Shown: positions 25,397-33,447 of the stretch, piece by piece
How the letters are laid out: each line of letters opens with the position of its first letter
Position numbering within the stretch: position 1 is the first letter of the stretch
Assembly: GCA_964595365.1 (NCBI GenBank)
Contig: CAZQQC010000015.1
Location: 1 to 36,593, forward strand
Reading direction: 5' to 3'
DNA length: 36,593 bases
From: Fen-1258 sp964595365
GTDB taxonomy: Bacteria; Bacteroidota; Ignavibacteria; Ignavibacteriales; Melioribacteraceae
Notes under the pieces: model-generated
Seen by the model: only the letters and a program-made list of their open reading frames with translations
The model's database searches: none
Told to the model about the DNA's origin: nothing
Made by a program: the position numbers and the translations under genes

Positions 25397-25470
25397 ATTA
25401 CTTATTTAGAAAAAGTTGTTGGCAATTAGTTAGCTATTAGAGAAAAAAATTTTACATTCTACACTTTTTT

Positions 25471-26529
25471 TCAAAAAAACCATTTTGCAATTGAAAGAAT
25501 TCCTTGCTTCCACAGGACACGATGACTAACACCTTTTTGCAGTTTGAGTTTTTCCCATTCTTGTCTATCGGCAGACAGGTTCTCGGTATACCATTTGTAG
25601 TTTCTGATGAGAGCTTCTTTATTCGAGTGCTTTGGCACAAATGATAATTTGTTTTCTGCTTTCTCAATCGAAACAAACGAATCTTTCGAAGCAGTTTCAT
25701 AGATCCATTTGTAAAGTGGCGAAAGTCGCAGCAATCTGAAAATTTTAAGAATGAGAATAACAGGTTTTTCCGGAAGAGGAATAATTTTTTTACCGAAGCC
25801 GGCGTAATCGAGTACAGCCTGGCAATCTTCACGCATAGTTGAAAATTCTTTTGCGCCGATGTTAAATGTATCGTTAACTGTTTCGGAATGTAAAGTAATG
25901 CACTTACAAATAGCTTCGCATAAATCTGCCACGTCGAGAAGCTGATAACGGTTTTTCCCGTCACCTATAATTGGGAAGTTTTTTGCTTCATATGCCCAAT
26001 TGTACAATAAAGAAAATATTCCCAGACGTTCGGGGCCGATAAAGGTTTTCGGACGTAAGATTGGAACACACATACCTTTTTCTCTGTATTCAAGACAAAT
26101 ATTTTCAGCATCAATTTTTGCTTTGCCGTAGGGACCAACACCGTCTAATTTATCTGTTTCATATAAAGGATAACGATCCGGTATCCCGTAAACCGCAGTA
26201 GATGAAATGTGAATGAATCTTCCAACTTTATTTGTGAATGCTTTGCGCAGAAGTATTCTTGTTCCTTCAACGTTTGTTGTATAAATCTCATCCGGTGTAT
26301 AGAGGGGAAGTGCTGCTGCAGCATGAACGACAATATCAACGTTATTCATTGCGCTTTCTACAATTGCATGATTGCGCATATCCCCCTTAAAAATTTTTAC
26401 TTTGCTTTTTACGTCATTGTAATTAAAATCTGCAATATCAAGTGAGACGATCTCATAATTTTTCTCGAGCAGATAACGGATTAGATTAATTCCAAGAAAG
26501 CCCGCGCCGCCGGTAACTAAAATTTTCAA
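25471..26529 (-). CDS. NAD-dependent epimerase/dehydratase family protein
   Basis: A 352-residue extended short-chain dehydrogenase with VTGGAGFLG (5-13), VVHAAAALPLY (~67), SSTAVYG and the catalytic dyad in GPYGKAK (~135). Sugar-nucleotide epimerases and sterol/hopanoid-type dehydrogenases share this layout; LRPKTFIGPERLGIF, YQLLDVADLCEAI and NIGAKEFSTMREDC are visible but do not fix the substrate. The start is TTG (26529-26527): a TAG stop lies immediately upstream in frame and GGGTG is five bases before it, and the Rossmann strand starts at residue 2. The C-terminus (~245-350) is an additional helical region with many aromatic and basic residues. Confidence 0.82.
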   Translation of the reverse strand: MKILVTGGAGFLGINLIRYLLEKNYEIVSLDIADFNYNDVKSKVKIFKGDMRNHAIVESAMNNVDIVVHAAAALPLYTPDEIYTTNVEGTRILLRKAFTNKVGRFIHISSTAVYGIPDRYPLYETDKLDGVGPYGKAKIDAENICLEYREKGMCVPILRPKTFIGPERLGIFSLLYNWAYEAKNFPIIGDGKNRYQLLDVADLCEAICKCITLHSETVNDTFNIGAKEFSTMREDCQAVLDYAGFGKKIIPLPEKPVILILKIFRLLRLSPLYKWIYETASKDSFVSIEKAENKLSFVPKHSNKEALIRNYKWYTENLSADRQEWEKLKLQKGVSHRVLWKQGILSIAKWFF

Positions 26530-26662
26530 CTATACACCCATATTTATTTACTCAAAAAATAAGAATGTTTTTTACAGGTAAAAACCTTAAATAACTACTC
26601 ATAATTATTATACCGAGAGCATTTTTATATTTAATAGTTCGGAATTTTTCGAGTAGCATTTC

Positions 26663-26693
26663 TTGACATTCTGGCAGCATCCAAATATATTTG
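26663..26693 (+). promoter_or_regulatory. Bacteroidetes-type promoter of the rplM cluster
   Basis: TTGACA (26663-26668) followed after 20 bases (counted from TTG) by TATATTTG (26686-26693) fits the TTG-N19/20-TAnnTTTG consensus. A transcript start near 26699 would leave a ~34-base leader before the TTG start of rplM and excludes the upstream in-frame TTG at 26691 as the start. Confidence 0.75.
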
Positions 26694-26732
26694 AACCCTT
26701 TGAAAAATAGCATTTTGCGTTTGGAGGATGTT

Positions 26733-27173
26733 TTGAAGCGAGAAAAACTAACAAGATTTATTAAAGCCGGAGATGCTGATCAGAAATGGTATTTAGTTGA
26801 CGCGAAAGATCAGGTGTTAGGACGATTAGCAGCCAAAGTTGCAAGGGTAATCCGCGGTAAGAACAAACCGGTGTTTACACCAAATACAGATACAGGCGAT
26901 TTTGTTGTTGTTATTAATGCCGGAAAAGTCAGGCTAACCGGAAAACGGGAAACTCAGAAGACTTATTTTTCCCACTCAATGTATCCCGGTGGGGCTAAGC
27001 TGAAAAGTTTTTCGGAAGTAATGAATAAGAAACCTGAATTTGTTTTTGAAACAGCCGTAAAAGGGATGCTGCCGAAAACAAAGCTCGGAAGAAAATTAAT
27101 TAAGAAATTAAAAGTCTATGCCGGAGAAAGTCATCCGCATAGCGCTCAAAAACCAGAAGCTTTAAGCCTTTAG
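26733..27173 (+). CDS. rplM: 50S ribosomal protein L13
   Basis: L13 binds 23S rRNA early in large-subunit assembly. The open frame extends to 26691, but that part overlaps the promoter. A TTG at 26733 has GGAGG (26723-26727) five bases before it, and gives 146 residues beginning LKREKLTRFIKAGDADQKW, the family length. An ATG at 26728 reads ATG TTT TGA and is not a start. Seen: WYLVDAKDQVLGRLAAKVA, GDFVVVINAGKVRLTGKR, KTYFSHSMYPGG and GMLPKTKLGRKLIKKLKVYAGESHPH. It is followed 12 bases later by rpsI. Confidence 0.96.
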   Translation: MKREKLTRFIKAGDADQKWYLVDAKDQVLGRLAAKVARVIRGKNKPVFTPNTDTGDFVVVINAGKVRLTGKRETQKTYFSHSMYPGGAKLKSFSEVMNKKPEFVFETAVKGMLPKTKLGRKLIKKLKVYAGESHPHSAQKPEALSL

Positions 27174-27185
27174 CGGAGTTATGTA

Positions 27186-27572
27186 ATGGCAGATAAAATT
27201 TTTGTTGGTAGAAGAAAAGACGCTGTTGCCAGAGTTTTTCTTAGAAACGGCTCGGGCAAGGTTCAGATAAATGACAAAGAATTGGAAAAATATTTTCCGT
27301 TAAAAGAACATAGAGACAATTTATTTCTTCCGTTTATCGCAACAGAAACATCAGGTAAATACGACGTTTACGCAAAAGTAAACGGCGGGGGCATTTCGGG
27401 TCAATCGGATGCAATCCGTCTTGGTATTGCCAGGGCGCTCGAAGAAATCAATCCAGAATTCAGATCGTCTCTAAAATCCGAAGGCCTGTTAAAGCGAGAT
27501 CCAAGAATGGTTGAACGTAAAAAATACGGTCAGAAAAAAGCAAGAAAAAGATTTCAGTTCTCTAAAAGATAA
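27186..27572 (+). CDS. rpsI: 30S ribosomal protein S9
   Basis: A 128-residue S9 protein of the small-subunit head whose basic C-terminal tail reaches the P-site tRNA. Seen: VGRRKDAVARVFLRNGSGKVQIN (8-30), VNGGGISGQSDAIRLGIARAL, and the C-terminal DPRMVERKKYGQKKARKRFQFSKR, with the terminal Lys-Arg as in other S9 proteins. GGAG lies before the ATG. rplM-rpsI order is conserved in nearly all bacteria. Confidence 0.98.
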   Translation: MADKIFVGRRKDAVARVFLRNGSGKVQINDKELEKYFPLKEHRDNLFLPFIATETSGKYDVYAKVNGGGISGQSDAIRLGIARALEEINPEFRSSLKSEGLLKRDPRMVERKKYGQKKARKRFQFSKR

Positions 27573-27676
27573 TAGATCAATTAACATTATTCATACTTCC
27601 GGATTTGCCCCCTGTGCCCCGATAAATTGGGGTGGAATGCAAAGTTGAAGGGAGTAGAAGAAAAACAGGAGATACA

Positions 27677-28627
27677 ATGCCAAGAGTACAACTCACGGAA
27701 CTTATCGAATCAGGTGCACATTTCGGTCACTTAACACGCCGTTGGAATCCAAAGATGAAACCATATATCTTCATGGAAAAGAACGGCATTCATATAATCG
27801 ATCTAAAAAAAACACAGGAAGCAATCGAGCATGCAGCAAATGCAATGACTGAAATTGTTTCGCAAGGCAAGCGCCCTCTTTTTGTAGGAACGAAAAAGCA
27901 GGCAAAAGGAACCATTGCAAATGAAGCAAGAAGATCGGACAGCAACTGGGTAAGTGAACGTTGGTTAGGCGGAATGCTCACCAATTTTTCGACAATCAGA
28001 AAGAGCATCAAGCGTTTGCAGAATATAGAAAAAATGGAAAGTGACGGCACATTCGACAAAATTACTAAGAAAGAGAGACTAGTATTGACGCGCGAGAAGG
28101 ACAAACTCAGAAAAGTTTTAGATGGCGTTGAAACAATGTCTAAAATGCCCGGTGCTTTGTTTATTGTCGATATCAAAAAAGAGTCGATTGCCGTCAACGA
28201 AGCATTGCGTCTTAACATTCCAATTTTTGCGATAGTTGATACAAACTGCGACCCCGGTCCAATTGATCATGTTATACCGGCAAATGATGATGCATCGCGA
28301 GCCGTTGAAGTGATAACAAAAGTAATTGCAGATGCCGTGATTGTTGGAAACGCAAAGGCTAAAGAGCTTAGAGCTCACGAAGCGGCGGAAAAAGAGAAAG
28401 AAAAGAAGGCAACCATAGAAGAACAAGAAACTGAAAGGAAAGATTCTAAAGGAAAAGTTAGAAGAGTAAAAATAGATGGCAAAGATGAAAAAAGAGGTGA
28501 ACGAAGAGACCGCAGAGAAAGACACGATAGAAACGCTGGCAGGAAAGTAGAAAAAACAGAGAATAAAAAGGCGGAAATCCCGTCGGAAGAAAAAAAAGAA
28601 TCGACTCAAGAAAAGGGGTCAAATTAA
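27677..28627 (+). CDS. rpsB: 30S ribosomal protein S2 with a long charged C-terminal tail
   Basis: The frame opens at 27632, but the ATG at 27677 has GGAG five bases upstream and begins MPRVQLTELIESGAHFGH, the true S2 start. Seen: GHLTRRWNPKMKPYIF (18-33), GIHIIDLKKT, FVGTKKQA, RWLGGMLTNFSTI (95-107), PGALFIVDIKKE, and IPIFAIVDTNCDPGPIDHVIPANDDASRA (181-209). The S2 fold ends near residue 230; residues ~231-316 are an extremely Lys/Glu/Arg-rich tail, so the protein (316 residues) is longer than the usual 230-260. A small CCCC/GGGG hairpin lies in the leader (27617-27632). Confidence 0.96.
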   Translation: MPRVQLTELIESGAHFGHLTRRWNPKMKPYIFMEKNGIHIIDLKKTQEAIEHAANAMTEIVSQGKRPLFVGTKKQAKGTIANEARRSDSNWVSERWLGGMLTNFSTIRKSIKRLQNIEKMESDGTFDKITKKERLVLTREKDKLRKVLDGVETMSKMPGALFIVDIKKESIAVNEALRLNIPIFAIVDTNCDPGPIDHVIPANDDASRAVEVITKVIADAVIVGNAKAKELRAHEAAEKEKEKKATIEEQETERKDSKGKVRRVKIDGKDEKRGERRDRRERHDRNAGRKVEKTENKKAEIPSEEKKESTQEKGSN

Positions 28628-28661
28628 AATCTAATTCTTGAAAATATAGGTAAAATAAGTT

Positions 28662-29531
28662 ATGGCAATAAGTGCAAATCAGGTTAAAGAGTTAAGAGAA
28701 AAAACGGGCGCTGGAATGATGGATTGCAAAAAAGCAATGGAAGAATCAAACGGCGATTTTGAAAAAGCAATTGAAATTCTGCGTAAGAAAGGTGCATCCG
28801 TTGCTGCTAAACGCGCCGAAAAAGTTGCTAATGAAGGGCTTGTTTTGGCTAAAATCTTTAATAACGGAAAATCTGCTGCTATTATGGAAGTTAATTGCGA
28901 AACTGATTTTGTTGCTAACAGTGATGATTTCATAAAATTCGCAAACTTTGCTTTGGATATTATTGTTGCAGATAAACCAAAAGATATTGTTGCTCTTTTA
29001 GAACTCTCAAAAGAAGGTAAAAAAGTTTCAGATGAGTTGAATACGCTTATTGGAAAAATAGGCGAGAAGATCGAGATTTCAAGATTTGCTTTGGATAACA
29101 CCGATAACGGTTTACTAGTCGACTATATTCATCATGGTTCGAAGCTTGCAGTAATAATTCAAGCGGATAATGTTCCTGCAGATAAGTCTTCGGAGTTCCG
29201 ACCGATTTTGAAAGATATTGCCATGCAGGTTGCAGCGATGCGTCCGATTTCAATTTACCGGAACGAAGTGGATAAATCAATTATTGAAAAGGAACTCGAG
29301 ATATATAAAGAGCTGGCTCGTAAAGAAGGAAAACCCGAACAAATTCTGGAAAAAATTGCCGTTGGTAAACTGAACAAGTTCTACGAAGAGAACTGTTTGT
29401 TCGAACAAACGTTTGTAAAAGACAATACGAAAAAAGTCGGTTCACTGATCGATGATTTTAATAAGAATAATTCATCTCAAGTTAAACTTGTCAAGTTCAG
29501 AAGATTTCATCTAAGTGATGAAAAGAAGTAA
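28662..29531 (+). CDS. tsf: Translation elongation factor Ts
   Basis: A 289-residue nucleotide-exchange factor for EF-Tu. Seen: the UBA-like N-terminus VKELREKTGAGMMDCKKAMEE with GDFEKAIEILRKKGA, the EF-Tu-contacting ANEGLV segment, and MEVNCETDFVANSDDF (~72-87), with YIHHGSKLAVIIQ and the C-terminal EQTFVKDNTKKVG. The length matches the family. It follows rpsB by 34 bases (conserved pair) and is closed by a strong terminator five bases after the stop. Confidence 0.97.
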   Translation: MAISANQVKELREKTGAGMMDCKKAMEESNGDFEKAIEILRKKGASVAAKRAEKVANEGLVLAKIFNNGKSAAIMEVNCETDFVANSDDFIKFANFALDIIVADKPKDIVALLELSKEGKKVSDELNTLIGKIGEKIEISRFALDNTDNGLLVDYIHHGSKLAVIIQADNVPADKSSEFRPILKDIAMQVAAMRPISIYRNEVDKSIIEKELEIYKELARKEGKPEQILEKIAVGKLNKFYEENCLFEQTFVKDNTKKVGSLIDDFNKNNSSQVKLVKFRRFHLSDEKK

Positions 29532-29535
29532 TTTC

Positions 29536-29570
29536 AAAAGGTCTTATTTCTAAATAAGACCTTTTTTTTT
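29536..29570 (+). terminator. Rho-independent terminator after tsf
   Basis: AAAAGGTCTTATTT (29536-29549) pairs perfectly with AAATAAGACCTTTT (29552-29565), and the T-run continues to 29570. It separates tsf from pyrH within the otherwise conserved cluster. The A-run on the left side means it could work in both directions. Confidence 0.88.
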
Positions 29571-29586
29571 ATATTAGAAAATAATT

Positions 29587-30327
29587 ATGAGCCAAAAAAT
29601 AAAATACAAAAGAATTCTTCTTAAGTTGAGCGGAGAATCACTCGCCGGCAAAAACGAAGTCGGCATAGATTCGAAGATTTTGAATTTCTTTGCAGCTGAA
29701 ATTAAGAAAGTTCACGACCTCGGCGTTCAAATTGGGATCGTTATTGGTGGTGGAAACATTTATCGCGGTCTGGATGCAGATGGTCAGGGCATTGATCGTG
29801 CTACGGGTGATCAGATGGGAATGCTGGCAACAGTAATAAATTCGTTGGCGCTGCAGAATGCTTGTGAAAACACCGGCATATTCACCCGGTTAATGACAGC
29901 AATAAATATGGAAGCCTTTGCCGAACCATACATACGCCGGAGAGCAATCCGCCATCTTGAGAAAGGTAGAGTTGTAATATTCGGTGCCGGAACAGGGCAT
30001 CCATATTTCAGCACGGATACCGCCGCATCTTTACGTGCTGTTGAAATTGAGGCGAATGCAATTCTAAAAGGTACGCGGGTTGATGGTATATTTGATTCCG
30101 ATCCGGAAAAAAATCCAGATGCTTTCCGCTTCGAAGAAATTTCTTACTTCGATGTTCTGCAAAAAAATCTTCGGGTGATGGATTTAACGGCTATAAGTTT
30201 GTGCAAAGAAAACAATCTTCCTATTATTGTCTTCAACATGGACAAACCCGATAATTTGCTGAAGGTTGTTACCGGAAAAAATGTTGGTACATCGGTCGGC
30301 AATTTTGCATCTGAAAGTAAAAACTAA
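29587..30327 (+). CDS. pyrH: Uridylate kinase (UMP kinase)
   Basis: A 246-residue amino-acid-kinase-fold enzyme making UDP from UMP. Seen: RILLKLSGESLAG (9-21), IGIVIGGGNIYRG (~50-62), DRATGDQMGMLATVINSLAL, VVIFGAGTGHPYFSTDTAASLRAVEI (~132-157), and KGTRVDGIFDSDPEKNPDA. The 16-base gap from the terminator contains no Shine-Dalgarno sequence, so initiation may be leaderless or depend on an A/T-rich leader; no promoter could be assigned. frr follows 20 bases later. Confidence 0.97.
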   Translation: MSQKIKYKRILLKLSGESLAGKNEVGIDSKILNFFAAEIKKVHDLGVQIGIVIGGGNIYRGLDADGQGIDRATGDQMGMLATVINSLALQNACENTGIFTRLMTAINMEAFAEPYIRRRAIRHLEKGRVVIFGAGTGHPYFSTDTAASLRAVEIEANAILKGTRVDGIFDSDPEKNPDAFRFEEISYFDVLQKNLRVMDLTAISLCKENNLPIIVFNMDKPDNLLKVVTGKNVGTSVGNFASESKN

Positions 30328-30347
30328 AATAAAATTGTGAGGCTCCT

Positions 30348-30908
30348 ATGGTAAATAATCCGCATATAAAAGATGCACGACAAAGAATGGATAAAACCGT
30401 TGAAGCTTTTAGAAATGAGATTGCGAAAATTAGAACTGGTAAAGCTACCACCGCGCTACTGGATGGAATTAGAATAGATTATTACGGAACCCCTAGCCCT
30501 TTGAATCAAGTTGGTAACGTCTCTGTCCTCGATGCCCATACAATCTCAATTACGCCTTGGGATAAGAATATGGTGCAGGTTATTGATAAAGCTATTCTTG
30601 CATCGGATCTCGGTTTAAATCCTGTTAGCGACGGCACGAACATAAAAATTCCGATACCGCCGCTGACGGAAGAAAGAAGAAAAGAACTGGTAAAACTCGT
30701 AAAAAAATTCGGTGAAGAATCTAAAGTTGCTTTAAGAAATGTTCGTAGGGACGCTAACGATCATCTCAAGAAACTTGAAAAAGAAAAAAAGATGACCGAA
30801 GACGAACTGAAGGAAGCCGAAAAGGAAACTCAAAAACTTACCGATGAGCATATTGTTAAAGTTGATGATTTGGTCAAACATAAAGAGAAAGAAATTATGG
30901 AAGTGTGA
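30348..30908 (+). CDS. frr: Ribosome recycling factor
   Basis: A 186-residue tRNA-mimic protein that, with EF-G, splits post-termination ribosomes. Seen: ARQRMDKTVEAFRNEIAKIRTGKATTALLDGIRIDYYG (domain I start and linker), PLNQVGNVSVLDAHTISITPWD (domain II), and GTNIKIPIPPLTEERRKELVKLVKKFGEESKVALRNVRRDAND. GAGG precedes the ATG. Hairpin element B begins 31 bases after the stop. Confidence 0.98.
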   Translation: MVNNPHIKDARQRMDKTVEAFRNEIAKIRTGKATTALLDGIRIDYYGTPSPLNQVGNVSVLDAHTISITPWDKNMVQVIDKAILASDLGLNPVSDGTNIKIPIPPLTEERRKELVKLVKKFGEESKVALRNVRRDANDHLKKLEKEKKMTEDELKEAEKETQKLTDEHIVKVDDLVKHKEKEIMEV

Positions 30909-30938
30909 GATAGTTGCAGGTACAAGCGGCAGTTTTTT

Positions 30939-31046
30939 GAGGCTGGCTCAAAAGTAATTTATCAAAAAATAAATCTGTGAAAATCTGTTTAATTCGTGCT
31001 ATCCGTGGTCTATTTTAGATTAAACAGGTACTTTTGAGCCAGCCTC
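30939..31046. repeat. Hairpin element B (GAGGCTGGCTCAAAAGTA family)
   Basis: An 18-bp perfect inverted repeat: GAGGCTGGCTCAAAAGTA at 30939-30956 and its complement at 31029-31046, enclosing 72 bases. The interior has a second inverted repeat (CTGTTTAAT/ATTAAACAG) and an ATCTGTG-containing stretch (30972-31010) like a widespread bacterial intergenic repeat. Its left end aligns with those of elements A and C. It lies between frr and maeB, has no open frame, and the perfect terminal arms are consistent with a miniature transposable element or a mobile terminator. Confidence 0.7.
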
Positions 31047-31062
31047 TTTGCTTTTAAATTTG
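31032..31062 (+). promoter_or_regulatory. Possible promoter of maeB, with its -33 box inside hairpin element B
   Basis: TTTTG (31032-31036) within the right arm of element B, then 18 bases, then TAAATTTG (31055-31062) just outside the element. This resembles the TTG-N19-TAnnTTTG consensus. A transcript from ~31069 would give maeB a leader of about 125 bases. Confidence 0.45.
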
Positions 31063-31194
31063 CTTTAAGAATTGTAATGCTTAACTCTCTCCCGCTCCTT
31101 TTTTGTTTGAAAATAAATCCATAAGTTTTGAAAGACTAATGCATCCTATTAATAAAACGGATACAAATTCAGAATAACATAAGGGAAAAAATTT

Positions 31195-33447
31195 ATGAGT
31201 TTCAACAAGGAAGAAGCTTTAACGTATCATAGCCAAGGACGAAAAGGAAAAATTGAAGTTGTTCCTACAAAGCCATGCTTCACTGCCAGAGATTTATCTC
31301 TTGCCTACACGCCCGGTGTTGCAGAACCTTGTAGAGAAATTGAAAAGAACGATGATGATGTTTACAAGTACACTGCTAAAGGAAATTTAGTGGCGGTTGT
31401 TTCGAATGGTACTGCGGTTTTAGGTCTAGGAGATATTGGGGCTCATGCCGGAAAACCTGTTATGGAAGGTAAAGGTGTTTTATTCAAAAGGTTCGCAGAC
31501 ATCGACGTGTTCGACATCGAGCTCAATACTCACGATCCAAAAGAAGTTATACGTGCAGTTCAGATTCTTGAACCGACATTCGGCGGAATTAATCTGGAAG
31601 ATATTAAAGCACCGGAATGTTTTGAGATAGAAGAAGAACTTATCAAAACAATGAACATTCCGGTTTTTCATGATGACCAGCACGGCACGGCAATTATTTC
31701 ATGCGCAGCTCTTATCAATGCCGTTGAAATTGCAGGAAAGAAACTCGAGCAAATACGCATTGTTGTTAACGGTGCAGGCGCTGCAGCTATCTCGTGCTGC
31801 AATCTTTACATGGCAGCCGGTGTAAAATTGGAAAACATTTCCATGTTCGATACTAAAGGACATATTAACAAAAAAAGAACCGATCTTAACAAGTACAAAA
31901 CAAAATTTGCCAGGGAGAATGCTTTTAAGGATTTAGCCGATGGAATGAAAGACGCCGATGTATTCATCGGACTTTCGAAAGGAAATATTGTTTCAAAAGA
32001 AATGGTTAAAACAATGGCGAAAAATCCGATTGTGTTTGCTATGGCTAATCCCGATCCGGAGATTAAATATGAAGATGCTGTTGATGCGCGCAAAGACATC
32101 ATTATGGCAACCGGACGCAGCGACTATCCGAATCAAGTTAATAACGTTCTCGGATTTCCGTTCATCTTCCGAGGAGCTTTGGATGTTCGTGCTTTCAAAA
32201 TTAATGAACAGATGAAAATGGCAGCAACAAAAGCGTTGGCACAATTAGCGAGAGAAAAAGTCCCCGAAGTTGTTATCAACGCTTATGGTGGAAAGGAATT
32301 TTCATTTGGTCCGGAATACATAATTCCCAAACCGTTTGATCCTCGGGTTTTATGGAATGTTGCACCTGCAGTTGCAAAAGCTGCTATGGAATCCGGCGTT
32401 GCTCGTCAACCCATAACCAATTGGACAGCCTACAAGGAAGAGTTGCAGGAACGTTTGGGTTTCTCGACTGAGATTGTAAGGGTAATGGTTCACAAAGCTC
32501 AAAAAAGTCCGAAGAAAGTTATTTACCCCGAAGGAGAAGAGGAAAAAATTATACGTGCAGCTAATTCGGTCTTCGACGAAAATATAGCAACCCCTGTTCT
32601 TTTGGGAAATGAAGACGTAATCAAAACAAGAATTGTTGATTTGGGTTACGACCTGAAACGGTTTGAAGTTATCGATCCGTTAACTTCTCCTAAGGTAACA
32701 CAATATGCTGAAGAATTTTTTAAACTTCGCCAACGCAAAGGCGTTACCCAGCGCGAAGCTAGAACATTCCTGCACGATCCTAATTATTACGCTGCAATGA
32801 TGGTTAAAATTGGCGACGCCGATGCAATGGTTGCAGGGTTAACACAACATTACCCGGCTACTATTCGTCCTGCACTGCAATGTATAGGTGTTAAAGAAGG
32901 ATTGAAAGTTGTATCGGGCATGTATATTGTCATAATTAAACGCAAAGTTTACTTCTTTGCAGATTGTACAGTGAACGTAGACCCCGATGCAGCCCAACTT
33001 GCAGAAATTGCTGTAAGCGCTGCCGAAATGGTTAAAGAATTCGACATCGTTCCTAAGATAGCAATGCTGTCGTTCAGTAATTTTGGAAGCGCACCGTATC
33101 CCCAAACAATAAAAGTTGCAGACGCTGTAAAAATTGTTCACCGGAATCATCCCGAATTAATAATCGACGGCGAAATGCAGGCAGATACTGCAGTTGTTCA
33201 GGAAAGAATGGAAGAAGAATTTCCATTTACAGTGCTTAAAGGCAGCGCCAACGTTTTAATCTTTCCGGATTTGGATTCGGGTAATATAGCGTACAAACTT
33301 TTGCAGAGACTAACCGACGCAACGGTAATCGGTCCGATTCTATTGGGCATGAAAAAACCTGTTCATGTGCTTCAGCGCGGTGATACTGTTAGCGATATAA
33401 TTAATATTACTGCAATTGCAGTTGTTGGCGCTAAGAATTACAAGTAA
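31195..33447 (+). CDS. maeB: NADP-type malic enzyme fused to phosphotransacetylase-like domain
   Basis: A 750-residue protein of the MaeB type. The malic-enzyme part (~1-425) has the catalytic-Tyr motif AYTPGVAEPC (37-46), GLGDIGAHAGKPVMEGK (77-93, Lys region), FHDDQHGTAI (~159-168) and VVNGAGAAAISCCN (~188-201, NAD(P) binding). The phosphotransacetylase-like part (~430-750) begins KVIYPEGEEEKIIRAA and has the PTA-type DADAMVAGLTQHYP and LSFSNFGSAPYP. In E. coli the PTA-like domain is regulatory and not clearly catalytic. Malate to pyruvate + CO2 complements PEPCK in this window. AGGGA precedes the ATG. Hairpin element C begins 12 bases after the stop. Confidence 0.95.
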   Translation: MSFNKEEALTYHSQGRKGKIEVVPTKPCFTARDLSLAYTPGVAEPCREIEKNDDDVYKYTAKGNLVAVVSNGTAVLGLGDIGAHAGKPVMEGKGVLFKRFADIDVFDIELNTHDPKEVIRAVQILEPTFGGINLEDIKAPECFEIEEELIKTMNIPVFHDDQHGTAIISCAALINAVEIAGKKLEQIRIVVNGAGAAAISCCNLYMAAGVKLENISMFDTKGHINKKRTDLNKYKTKFARENAFKDLADGMKDADVFIGLSKGNIVSKEMVKTMAKNPIVFAMANPDPEIKYEDAVDARKDIIMATGRSDYPNQVNNVLGFPFIFRGALDVRAFKINEQMKMAATKALAQLAREKVPEVVINAYGGKEFSFGPEYIIPKPFDPRVLWNVAPAVAKAAMESGVARQPITNWTAYKEELQERLGFSTEIVRVMVHKAQKSPKKVIYPEGEEEKIIRAANSVFDENIATPVLLGNEDVIKTRIVDLGYDLKRFEVIDPLTSPKVTQYAEEFFKLRQRKGVTQREARTFLHDPNYYAAMMVKIGDADAMVAGLTQHYPATIRPALQCIGVKEGLKVVSGMYIVIIKRKVYFFADCTVNVDPDAAQLAEIAVSAAEMVKEFDIVPKIAMLSFSNFGSAPYPQTIKVADAVKIVHRNHPELIIDGEMQADTAVVQERMEEEFPFTVLKGSANVLIFPDLDSGNIAYKLLQRLTDATVIGPILLGMKKPVHVLQRGDTVSDIINITAIAVVGAKNYK

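Noticed and set aside
26691..26732. Longer L13 start at the in-frame TTG at 26691
   Set aside because: That TTG is part of the TATATTTG promoter box; the TTG at 26733 has an ideal GGAGG and gives the family length.
31195..33447. Malic enzyme/phosphotransacetylase fusion as a novel fusion protein
   Set aside because: This is the standard architecture of MaeB-type enzymes.
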